A stretch of 6,480 nt of DNA from an uncultured Flavobacteriales bacterium (GCA_937890245.1 CALACF010000133.1:1-6480); one strand, 5' to 3'. Numbered from the stretch's first letter, positions 1 through 6,298 are shown. Notes: a model not told the origin generated them from the sequence alone. Translations and numbers: made by a program.

Positions 1-550
1 CGTTGTCTTCGATGTGTGCCATGAAGTCGCAGTACCCAGCCGTATCGGGTGATGCGATCAGCAGAATGCGTTGGGGCGCCAAGGCGCGCGGCCATTGCTT
101 ATTGCGGTTGAGGGCGTCTTCTGACCGCAGGGTCGCGAGTGTGGCTTGCTTGCGGCGCTCGAGTTCGCCCAGCATAGAACCCAAATCGATGGACTGAATA
201 TTGAGCGAGAAGCCGTGGATGGGGTGGAAGGTGACTTGGGCCTGGCATACGATTTCGCGGCCGTTTTGGAGGACCTGCTCAAATTCTCCGCCCAGGTCTT
301 TTTGGATTTTTGACGCGGTGCCCTTCCAAATTGAAGCGCGCATTTTTGCCTGTTGCCGGCCCTTCACCTCCTCGACGAGGTCGAGATAGAAATGGCCGGA
401 GCGGGCCGCGACGACCTTGCTAATCTCTGCCCGAATCCAGAATGCCTTTCCGCCCGTTTTCTGATCGAGCATTTGCTGGATGGATTGGCCTATCGCTGAA
501 AGTGCAAAGATCTTTTCGCCAGAGCTGTGGATGTTGCGGTCGTGTTCCAA
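1..550 (-). CDS. xseA: Exodeoxyribonuclease VII large subunit, N-terminal part (cut by left edge)
   Basis: The large subunit of exonuclease VII, with XseB, degrades single-stranded DNA to oligonucleotides in the cytoplasm during repair and recombination. The minus-strand frame is open for 183 residues from TTG at 550 to the window edge. An N-terminal OB-fold, which binds ssDNA, spans about residues 15-120. It shows FALSAIGQSIQ, then FWIRAEISKV (37-46) and SGHFYLDL (51-58). The catalytic domain begins near residue 158 with APQRILLIASPDTAGYCDF, matching the family 'P.RI.lI.S...AgY.DF' segment. E. coli XseA is about 456 residues, so more than half lies outside the window. The start is uncertain: no ATG occurs in this frame between the conserved FALS motif and about position 710. 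TTG at 550 was chosen because an A-rich stretch precedes it; TTG at 568 is the alternative. The gene is divergent from the surface protein at 697. The family call is firm; only the exact start is weak. Confidence 0.93.
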   Translation of the reverse strand, partial: MEHDRNIHSSGEKIFALSAIGQSIQQMLDQKTGGKAFWIRAEISKVVAARSGHFYLDLVEEVKGRQQAKMRASIWKGTASKIQKDLGGEFEQVLQNGREIVCQAQVTFHPIHGFSLNIQSIDLGSMLGELERRKQATLATLRSEDALNRNKQWPRALAPQRILLIASPDTAGYCDFMAHIEDN

Positions 551-570
551 ATCGAGGTTGTTCTGCAAAT

Positions 571-596
571 GGGGGAGGGGTGGGAATCGTTCGGGG
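571..596 (+). other. G-rich tract, possible G-quadruplex
   Basis: Four G-runs of 5, 4, 3 and 4 bases (571-575, 577-580, 582-584, 593-596) are separated by loops of 1, 1 and 8 bases. This sits in the divergent region between xseA and the surface protein. The last loop is one base over the usual 7-base rule, so folding is possible but not assured. The remainder of 551-696 shows no convincing promoter pair. Confidence 0.4.
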
Positions 597-696
597 AAGG
601 TGCAAATTTTGCGCCGAATTGGTGCATTTGATCTGCAGAAAGATGTCACCCTCAAGGTTGACTGTGTAGGTGTTCGCAAATGCGTTAATTTGCCAC

Positions 697-3600
697 ATGA
701 CCTTGAACCAAATTTTTGGCCAAATCCCGGCGTTTTTTCTAGCAGTTGTTGCCCTGACGATGGGCTTTACGCTGCATGCACAAGACGCAAGCTGTGACTT
801 CCTCTACTTGCCAGACACCGTACAGCTAGGCTGTGATGGTGGCTGCACGACCATCTTCCCTGATTTTGAGCGGGCTGCGGAAACGAGTACGTACGACCTG
901 GACTCAATTGGCTTTGCAATGCCAATGGCCACGGGGGTCGGGACGCTGATTGAGACAAATGCTCAAGGCTACACGGATGCCATGGGAATCGGGTTTCCAT
1001 TCTCGTTTTACGGCAGTGATTATTTTGCGCTGAAGGCCCACCGCAAAGGCTACCTCGTTTTCAATACGGGGTATGATGACAATCCGAATTATCCCAATCA
1101 AGGGGTGGGCAGCTCAAGTCTTCCCTCGCCAGCCATATGGGCGCCGTTTGGCTATGTCGGCAACAGCGGCGGTGAGATTCGCTACGCTGTGATCGGCGAG
1201 GCGCCGTGCCGAAAGTTCGTGTTGTCGTTCGAGGCCATGCCATTGACGGCGTGTAGCCCAGGGGTTTTAACATCGCAGATCGTGTTGCACGAGACGACCA
1301 ACATTGTGGAGATCCACATCGATGAATTTGCGGGCTGCATCCCGGCCATTGTCGGCATCCAGGGGTCGCCCAACAATGGCATGGCACCCGACGGATTTGA
1401 TGCGGGCGAGTTTGACATCAACGATTTGGCCTGGCAGTTCACTCCCAACGGAGCGACCCAGACGGAAGTGACCTATTTGGTTGATGGCGTAGTGGTAGGA
1501 ATGGGTGATTCGCTTGAGGTGTGCCCGACGGAAAGTGTGGAATACGTGGTCGGCATCAATTTTCCAGAGATCGAACCCGCAGCGCAAGTCTGTGTGGGAG
1601 ACCCGTCGTCGGTGTGCGATACCACCATGTCCTTCAGCGAGAATTTGAATGCAAATGAAGTGGAAACCACCACCTTCTCGTACGCGGGTTTGATCACAGG
1701 CTTTAGTGTGACGGTGAACTGGCCCGGCGGATTTGGCGCAAGTTGGCCCGGGGATTTGTCGCTCACCCTGTGCGACCCATCAGGCCAATGCGCGATGGTG
1801 ACGGGCTTCAATGTCGACCTGCCTGGAACGGAGATCGGGGACTGGCCGAGCAATTGGAATACGACGTTCAGCGGAACGTACAATGCCTCATTTACGATCG
1901 AAGATTTTTGTCTTGGCGGCGACGGACTGTGGGATCTGAACATCATGAACGGCTGGTCAAGCTCCAGCCCGAACATTCTCTTCCAAGGCTCGATTACCTT
2001 GGATGCCATGTGCATACCTGAGCCGGAGGAGCCGGACACGGCGGCGTTTGCCTTTATGGACACGGTGCTGGTGGTTTATGCAGCAGAGACTGCGACGGCT
2101 GTTTTTGACGCGCCTGTGACCCTTTGTACAGGCGAGGGCCTCACGCCGCTGAATCCGGAAATGGGTGGCGGAATTTGGACCGCGGATTGCTTGGGCTGCA
2201 TCGACTTCGATGGGATGCTCGACCCATCGCAGTTAGCTCCCGGCGCTTTGGATGTGACCTACACACTTTCGGGCGATTGCGGAGAAGTGACAGAAACGGA
2301 GACCATCCAGGTAGCGTTTACACCGCAGGTTAACACGGCATCAGTTGGTGATCTGTGCCCGTTTGGTGATCCTGTTGACTTGAGCGGCTCGCCTTTTGGT
2401 GGTGCTTGGTCGGCCGATTGCGGGGACTGCGTGACTGAGGCTGGAATCTTTGACCCGTCTGTTGGCACGGGAAGCTACGAGGTCGTGTACGCGGTGGGTG
2501 CGCTTTGCATCGGTGCAGATACGGTCAGCATCGAGGTCTCCGAACCTGTTTCTGGAGACCTCGGCGATCCGATGACCATTTGTGAAAATGACGGCTGGGT
2601 AGAGCTGGCATCAGATCTTCCCGGCACTTGGTCTGCGGATTGTGGCGGTTGTATCGATGAGAATTCTGGGGTGCTCACCTTCCCAAGTTGGGGCACGTTT
2701 GAAGTTACTTTTTCTCCTGAAACCCTCTGCTCTGTTTCGTCATCCACAACAGTGGACGTCGATGCCGGGCCGGAAATCACATCGAGCAGTATCCCCGCGG
2801 AGATTTGTCAGGTTCCCGGCGAATTGCTCTTTTTCACAGACGTCTTGGGCGGATCCTGGTCGAGTGCAACACCGGGTTTGACTGATTCACTCTTCAATCC
2901 GATGGCTGCGCCGCCTGGCAACGCATCGTTCACTTACACAGTGGTCAATGGGACTTGCCTTGCTGAGACCAGTTTTGAAACGGTCTTGCTCCCAGAGCTC
3001 TCAGTTGATGTGACTGCGGTTCAACCTATGTGTATCAATGAAGGCACAGTGCAGCTGGTGTACTCGGTGAATACGCTCGCTGCGAGTGGCTGGGCTTCCG
3101 TGCCGTCGCTGAATTGGAATTCAGATTGTGGCAATTGCATTTTGAGCACTGGCGTCTTTAATCCGGCCAATGCAGGGCCGGGCGCGCATACAGTTTCACT
3201 GGCCTACAACCACGGCTGTGCAGTTGACGATGAAATCACGATTTCAGTTTTCGATGCGGTCGATGCGTCGATTGTGACGCCGGAGGACCTCTGTGAATCA
3301 GGCGCTTCAGTGGGTATGAATTCAGTGGAAATGGGGGGCACTTGGTCAGCGGATTGCGGCGGATGTATTTCGGCTGGTGGCACCTTTGATCCGGACAACT
3401 CGGGTCCCGGCGTATTTGAGGTGAGTTACTTCATCGATGGCGTTTGCAGTGACATGGCATCCGTTGACTTGCTCGTGCTCGAGCAGCGCAATGCTGAAAT
3501 TACAATGCCTGACGCGCTGTGTATCGGTGCCAATTTCTGGCAGCCCGGCGTATTGTGGCCCGACGGATATTGGTGGACGGACTGTGAAGCGGGCCTTGCT

Positions 3601-3975
3601 TGCATCGACTCGGTGACGGGCAATGTAAATCTGAACGCCGCGGGCGTGGGCTTTCTCACGATCCATCACGACCTGCTAGGTCTATGCGGCGACAGCGACG
3701 CGCACACCGTTGAAATTGAGCCCTGCTCCGTAGAGCTGGTCAATATTTTCACGCCAAACAATGACGGCTTCAATGACCTCTTGGTCTTCACCAACATCGA
3801 GCTTTACCCGGGCAACACGTTGAGCGTCTTCGATCGTTGGGGCAAGGTGGTTTACGAGACCGACAACTATCAGAACAACTGGCGCGGCGACGGCGTGGCC
3901 GAAGGCACGCTCTATTTCGTGCTCCACTTGCCCGAAGGCGTTGAGCACAGTGGTTACTTGATGCTGAAGCGCTGA
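697..3975 (+). CDS. Large secreted surface protein with Ig-like repeats and type B T9SS sorting domain
   Basis: A 1092-residue protein expected to be exported by Sec, carried across the outer membrane by T9SS, and displayed or released; adhesion is a plausible but unproven role. ATG 697 gives a clean signal peptide (hydrophobic FFLAVVALTMGF, likely cut LHA|QDA near residue 28). A GTG at 670 only adds nine residues. Residues about 40-255 match the N-terminal domain common in Bacteroidota adhesins: TSTYDLDSIGF, FPFSFYG, PSPAIWAPFG, GEIRYAVIGEAPCRKFVLSF, IVLHETTNIVEIHI, AIVGIQ. Residues about 307-439 resemble a proprotein-convertase P-domain jelly roll (GDLSLTLCDPSG, GLWDLNIMNGW, ILFQGSITL). Seven Ig-like repeats fill about 474-1010. 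The C-terminus (1012-1092) is a CHU_C / type B sorting domain: VNIFTPNNDGFNDLLVF, LSVFDRWGKVVYE, NNWRGDG, GTLYFVLHL, GYLMLKR. No enzymatic domain is visible. It converges with the next gene and overlaps it by 22 bp. Confidence 0.9.
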   Translation: MTLNQIFGQIPAFFLAVVALTMGFTLHAQDASCDFLYLPDTVQLGCDGGCTTIFPDFERAAETSTYDLDSIGFAMPMATGVGTLIETNAQGYTDAMGIGFPFSFYGSDYFALKAHRKGYLVFNTGYDDNPNYPNQGVGSSSLPSPAIWAPFGYVGNSGGEIRYAVIGEAPCRKFVLSFEAMPLTACSPGVLTSQIVLHETTNIVEIHIDEFAGCIPAIVGIQGSPNNGMAPDGFDAGEFDINDLAWQFTPNGATQTEVTYLVDGVVVGMGDSLEVCPTESVEYVVGINFPEIEPAAQVCVGDPSSVCDTTMSFSENLNANEVETTTFSYAGLITGFSVTVNWPGGFGASWPGDLSLTLCDPSGQCAMVTGFNVDLPGTEIGDWPSNWNTTFSGTYNASFTIEDFCLGGDGLWDLNIMNGWSSSSPNILFQGSITLDAMCIPEPEEPDTAAFAFMDTVLVVYAAETATAVFDAPVTLCTGEGLTPLNPEMGGGIWTADCLGCIDFDGMLDPSQLAPGALDVTYTLSGDCGEVTETETIQVAFTPQVNTASVGDLCPFGDPVDLSGSPFGGAWSADCGDCVTEAGIFDPSVGTGSYEVVYAVGALCIGADTVSIEVSEPVSGDLGDPMTICENDGWVELASDLPGTWSADCGGCIDENSGVLTFPSWGTFEVTFSPETLCSVSSSTTVDVDAGPEITSSSIPAEICQVPGELLFFTDVLGGSWSSATPGLTDSLFNPMAAPPGNASFTYTVVNGTCLAETSFETVLLPELSVDVTAVQPMCINEGTVQLVYSVNTLAASGWASVPSLNWNSDCGNCILSTGVFNPANAGPGAHTVSLAYNHGCAVDDEITISVFDAVDASIVTPEDLCESGASVGMNSVEMGGTWSADCGGCISAGGTFDPDNSGPGVFEVSYFIDGVCSDMASVDLLVLEQRNAEITMPDALCIGANFWQPGVLWPDGYWWTDCEAGLACIDSVTGNVNLNAAGVGFLTIHHDLLGLCGDSDAHTVEIEPCSVELVNIFTPNNDGFNDLLVFTNIELYPGNTLSVFDRWGKVVYETDNYQNNWRGDGVAEGTLYFVLHLPEGVEHSGYLMLKR
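2116..3720 (+). repeat. Seven tandem Ig-like protein repeats with a DCxxC signature
   Basis: Within the surface protein, a unit of about 75-87 residues recurs seven times. Its opening [LIM]C lies at residues 476, 553, 628, 703, 778, 865 and 941. The pattern is [LIM]C, then Gx W[ST]ADCxxC, then G.F[DN]P, then V.Y, then C, then a strand such as T.SIEV. This is the widespread Bacteroidota surface repeat (usually W-S-G-x-G-V in mid-unit), here with a four-cysteine version. Repeat 4 lacks the central cysteine pair, and repeat 7 has a wider C-x5-C. The DNA coding for the WSADCGGC-type segments differs at synonymous sites between copies, so the duplications are not recent. Confidence 0.85.
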
Positions 3976-4754
3976 GTGAATTGGCCCGCTTGAAGGATGT
4001 AGATCCCCGCAGAAGGCAGAACCAAGTGCTGCGGGCCAGCTTCCAGTGGGCCATCGAGGTGGATCCGGCCTGAGATATTGAGCACGCGAACCCGTGTGCT
4101 TTGGGCCAAGAGAAATTGTACGGAACCGCTCTCAATGCTGCAGAGCCCTGTAACGATGGCAGGCGCAACAATGACAGAGGTGTTCTCGACGTAATCGATG
4201 CCTTCGGTCATGGTGAGCTGTGCGCCGGAAAAGGCATCACCGCTTGATTGTCCGTTGCCGTTGGCGGCAATGGTGGCGACAAAAAATCCGACTTCGCCGG
4301 CGCCCGTTTCCGGAGCGACCCACTCCACTTCAAAGGTGTTTGCGGGGCTCAGTTCGTTCTGCTCGAAAATGTGGCGGCCGCTGACGTTGTCGAGGTAGAT
4401 GTAATCGTCGTTGTCCTGGTCGTTGAACGTACCTGCGTTGGAACCGTCGGCGAAGACCGCAGTACCGTGGGCGCCGTATCCAGCTGGGTTGCCGTTTGCT
4501 GTGACGACCGTCTGGAGAATATAGATGCGTCCGGGGAGGTATTCGTTCACGACCACGCCTTGCTCGTCGATGAGAAACATCGCCGCTTGGGGTCCGAAGT
4601 TTCCGTTGACGTGGCACGATTGACACGTGTTTTGGCTGCCAGGCGCGCCGGTTCGGTCCTTGTTTTGCTCATGCGCCACTCCATTGGAATTGGCGGAGAA
4701 GATGAAAAGGGCGAGGGGGGCTGTGAAGGCCAAGGCGAGGTTGCGGAGTTTCAT
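3954..4754 (-). CDS. Choice-of-anchor V (reeler-like) secreted protein with CxxCH motif and type A T9SS sorting domain
   Basis: A 266-residue exported protein. The signal peptide is visible (MKLRNLALAF..LALFIFSA; cut somewhere in residues 21-28). The motif DRTGAPGSQNTCQSCH (33-48) is the hallmark opening of choice-of-anchor V / reeler-like proteins. Its CQSCH has the form of a covalent haem-c site, although haem binding in this family is not established to my knowledge. A beta-rich domain follows (about 50-190), with TANGNPAGYGAHGTAVF and an acidic NDQDNDDYIYLDN stretch. The C-terminus (about 200-266) fits a type A T9SS sorting domain: VRVLNISGRI, GPQHLVLPSAGIYILQ, FTQRFSIK. The role is unknown; surface redox or metal binding is speculation. 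ATG 4754 is the only start giving a proper signal peptide. The gene is divergent from the Dps-like gene across 128 bp. Its 3' end overlaps the surface-protein gene. Confidence 0.85.
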   Translation of the reverse strand: MKLRNLALAFTAPLALFIFSANSNGVAHEQNKDRTGAPGSQNTCQSCHVNGNFGPQAAMFLIDEQGVVVNEYLPGRIYILQTVVTANGNPAGYGAHGTAVFADGSNAGTFNDQDNDDYIYLDNVSGRHIFEQNELSPANTFEVEWVAPETGAGEVGFFVATIAANGNGQSSGDAFSGAQLTMTEGIDYVENTSVIVAPAIVTGLCSIESGSVQFLLAQSTRVRVLNISGRIHLDGPLEAGPQHLVLPSAGIYILQAGQFTQRFSIK

Positions 4755-4776
4755 GATGCAGGTCAGGTTTCGAATA

Positions 4777-4880
4777 ACAAGTTCGCCGATTTTTTTTAAC
4801 GGCCTCTATCTGCGCTGATAAATATCAGTGGTGGTACTGATGATATGCAGGGCTGACGGGCAATAGTGGGGCGAACTTGT
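4777..4880. repeat. 11-bp inverted repeat near both ends of the divergent region
   Basis: ACAAGTTCGCC (4777-4787) and GGCGAACTTGT (4870-4880) are perfect reverse complements 82 bp apart. Read towards either gene, the same GGCGAACTTGT lies upstream of the start codon: 22 nt before ATG 4754 (minus) and 2 nt before ATG 4883 (plus). It could be a shared promoter or regulatory element for both genes. An eight-base T run (4790-4797), an A-tract for the minus gene, lies just inside the left copy. Confidence 0.6.
4815..4828. promoter_or_regulatory. FNR/CRP-type palindrome, candidate operator
   Basis: CTGATAAATATCAG is a perfect palindrome around its centre, of the form xTGAT-N4-ATCAx. The FNR-family consensus is TTGAT-N4-ATCAA, so only the outermost base of each half differs. 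A second left half-site, CTGAT at 4837-4841 followed by a degenerate TGCAG (4846-4850), is displaced 22 bp, about two helical turns. The palindrome sits within a few bases of the midpoint of the 128-bp divergent region, 54 bp before ATG 4883 and 60 bp before ATG 4754, where it could act on both genes. The regulator is inferred; none is encoded in the window. Confidence 0.5.
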
Positions 4881-4882
4881 GT

Positions 4883-5395
4883 ATGATGAACATCCTTTCC
4901 AACCAACTCGACAGGGAATGGGCTGACCGCCTGATCGACCCACTAAACGTTCTTCTCTGCAACTTCCAGATTATGTGTGCCAATGCTTCGGGCATTCAGC
5001 GCAACGGCTGGGGCGAGCAGTTCCTATGCATCGACCAAGCCCTCGATACGCACATTGAACATTGCTCGGACGCAGCCGCTCGTATTGCCCAGCGTATCCT
5101 CTGCCTCGAGGGCAAGCCCTACTGCAAGCTCTCAGAATTTCTGCGCTATGCTACCTTGAACGAGGTGGATGGCAGTGTAGGCCAACGCGTCGCCGTACGG
5201 ATCATCCGTGATGGCTTCTCGGAAATCATCCGCATGGAGCGCGAGATTATTACGACGGCCCAACACGGCGGCGACGAGGTCACGGCCCATGAAATTACGG
5301 ACCTTCTGAAGTTTCAGGAGGAGGCCATCTGGCGGCTGCGCGCTTTTCTTCGCCGTTCAGCCTTTGAAGAGGTCTACCGCAGAGAATCCGCTTGA
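4883..5395 (+). CDS. Dps/ferritin-like protein lacking most ferroxidase ligands
   Basis: A 170-residue protein with the four-helix Dps fold; normal Dps proteins store iron, detoxify peroxide and protect DNA. The fold is supported by LNVLLCNFQIMCANASGI (helix A), ARIAQRILCLEGKP (family form DxIAERIxxLGGxP), FSEIIRMEREIITTA and DEVTAHEITDLLKFQEEAIWRLRAFL, the last a textbook Dps C-terminal helix. A gapless alignment to the two Dps signatures puts Q39 and D51 at the two ferroxidase histidines, D55 at the retained acid, A66 at the aspartate and Q70 at the glutamate. Catalysis as in normal Dps is therefore doubtful. Six cysteines (26, 32, 49, 61, 74, 81) are packed in the first half, which is unusual. 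There is no lysine-rich tail for DNA binding. ATG 4883 or 4886 fits; an in-frame TTG at 4877 adds only two residues. The barrel-protein gene follows after 21 nt. Family call solid, function open. Confidence 0.85.
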   Translation: MMNILSNQLDREWADRLIDPLNVLLCNFQIMCANASGIQRNGWGEQFLCIDQALDTHIEHCSDAAARIAQRILCLEGKPYCKLSEFLRYATLNEVDGSVGQRVAVRIIRDGFSEIIRMEREIITTAQHGGDEVTAHEITDLLKFQEEAIWRLRAFLRRSAFEEVYRRESA

Positions 5396-5402
5396 TTTGG
5401 GC

Positions 5403-5410
5403 TAGGTTTG
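5403..5410 (+). promoter_or_regulatory. Candidate Bacteroidota -7 element (TAnnTTTG)
   Basis: TAGGTTTG is an exact match to the Bacteroidota -7 consensus TAnnTTTG. It lies 6 nt before ATG 5417 in the gap after the Dps-like gene. No TTTG lies at the expected -33 distance, and a start this close would give a nearly leaderless transcript, so it may be coincidental and the gene may be read from upstream. Confidence 0.3.
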
Positions 5411-5416
5411 CAGGGT

Positions 5417-6160
5417 ATGAAGTATGCTATCCACCTCCACCTCCTCCTCTCGGTCATTTTATTTTCTACGGTTGTTTGCGCCCAATCAGAACCCCAGCAG
5501 GAATCGATGATCAAGTTGAATCTGACGGATTTTGTCCAAGGCAGATACGAGATCTTGTATGAAAAGGTGATCGACCATGAGACGACGTTCTTGATAGGAT
5601 TGAACGGCATTGGTTGGGTTGAGAACTCAGACGCCACTAACATTTACTGGAACGAGACGACGAATGAAGAGGTTGTGCTAACCTCTAATTCGATTTTGGA
5701 AAATTCGGGCTGGGGAATTACGCCAGAAATTCGGCGTTATGCGTGGAACAACGGTGGCGTCCCTGAAGGTGTGTATCTGAGTGGTTATGCTCGATTTGAA
5801 AAACGCGTTCTCCATGTGGAAGAGGAACTGGTGGTAGATCCAGGGTACCCAGTTGGGGCTTACAATGAACCCGTGGAGCTAGACATAACGCGGACCCATC
5901 TCGGAGCCGGTTTGTTGGTGGGATTCCAATGGGTCGCGGACAATGGGCTTTCCCTTGAGCTGTTTGTTGGACCGGAGTTTCGAAACCTGGGTCTAAGCTG
6001 GGATTTCCTTGGCGGGCTTTCCGATGGAGAGGAAGTGCTTGCTAAACAGGCGTTTGAAGAACGTATTCTTCCCGATGCCTCATTCCGCACAGAGACCATG
6101 CTTGAGCATCGCACCGGGCCATTTGTTCGCTTCGGCATCACAGCAGGTCTCGGCCTATAA
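5417..6160 (+). CDS. Small outer-membrane beta-barrel protein, DUF3575-like
   Basis: A 247-residue protein with a signal peptide (MKYAIHLHLLLSVILFSTVVCA|QSE, cut near residue 22). No lipobox is seen, since C21 is preceded by TVV. The mature chain has no cysteine and alternates polar and hydrophobic residues in short strands, as in a barrel. MIKLNLTDFVQGRYEILYEK (31-50), GWGITPEIRRYAW (98-110), EGVYLSGYARFEKR (117-130), LGAGLLVGFQW and the final GPFVRFGITAGLGL resemble the DUF3575 plan of 'K.Nl.....g.y.l.yE+', 'peiR.Y' and 'G.Yl..y..y'. The expected site is the outer membrane; the function is unknown, and structural or small-solute roles are possible. ATG 5417 is preferred to the in-frame TTG 5408 because it starts directly with the K-containing n-region. 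It follows the Dps-like gene by 21 nt and is probably co-transcribed with it, unless the element at 5403 is a promoter. Confidence 0.75.
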   Translation: MKYAIHLHLLLSVILFSTVVCAQSEPQQESMIKLNLTDFVQGRYEILYEKVIDHETTFLIGLNGIGWVENSDATNIYWNETTNEEVVLTSNSILENSGWGITPEIRRYAWNNGGVPEGVYLSGYARFEKRVLHVEEELVVDPGYPVGAYNEPVELDITRTHLGAGLLVGFQWVADNGLSLELFVGPEFRNLGLSWDFLGGLSDGEEVLAKQAFEERILPDASFRTETMLEHRTGPFVRFGITAGLGL

Positions 6161-6177
6161 CAACTGGCATGGGCGAA

Positions 6178-6276
6178 GCGATGACAAAAGTCATTGCCGT
6201 CGAAAACAATGCTCATCGCTCTAGAATAAGTCCACGTGCAACTTGCCATCAAACAAATGGCTTGCGCGAAAGCGCA
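6178..6276 (+). other. Intergenic stretch with three small hairpins
   Basis: Downstream of the barrel-protein gene there are three potential stems. GCGATGAC/GTCATTGC (6178-6197) has an AAAA loop and one G·U pair. GCCAT/ATGGC (6245-6261) has a 7-nt loop. TGCGC/GCGCA (6263-6276) has a GAAA tetraloop. An alternative pairing, AGCGATGA (6177-6184) with TCATCGCT (6213-6220), competes with the first. Together with the terminator this could be a structured 3' UTR or a small RNA; each stem alone is short enough to be chance. Confidence 0.3.
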
Positions 6277-6298
6277 TCGACTAGACAGGTTTTGGTTT

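Noticed and set aside
627..674. TTTG (627-630) with TAGGTGTT (667-674) as a Bacteroidota promoter for the surface protein
   Set aside because: Spacing is 36 bp instead of about 19-21, and the second box is a poor match.
630..690. Minus-strand TTTG with CAACCTTG as an xseA promoter
   Set aside because: Only four of six fixed positions match, and the spacing of 16 is too short.
670..696. GTG at 670 as start of the surface protein
   Set aside because: It only adds nine residues before a well-formed signal peptide that starts at ATG 697.
420..698. 92-residue minus-strand frame starting with ATG at 698
   Set aside because: It overlaps the true xseA frame out of phase, is rich in P and R and shows no family motif; the XseA motifs are all in the other frame.
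1473..2063. 196-residue minus-strand open frame inside the surface-protein gene
   Set aside because: It is antisense to the P-domain-like region; composition is S/P-rich and no domain is recognisable.
4248..4799. 183-residue plus-strand open frame
   Set aside because: It is antisense to the choice-of-anchor V gene, which has a signal peptide, CxxCH and a sorting domain; the antisense product has no recognisable feature.
4877..4882. TTG at 4877 as start of the Dps-like protein
   Set aside because: Two ATGs follow at once (4883, 4886), and the TTG lies inside the 11-bp inverted repeat, which is more likely non-coding.
5477..5482. Lipoprotein signal at C21 of the barrel protein
   Set aside because: The residues before the cysteine (TVV) do not fit a lipobox, and VCA|Q fits ordinary signal peptidase cleavage.
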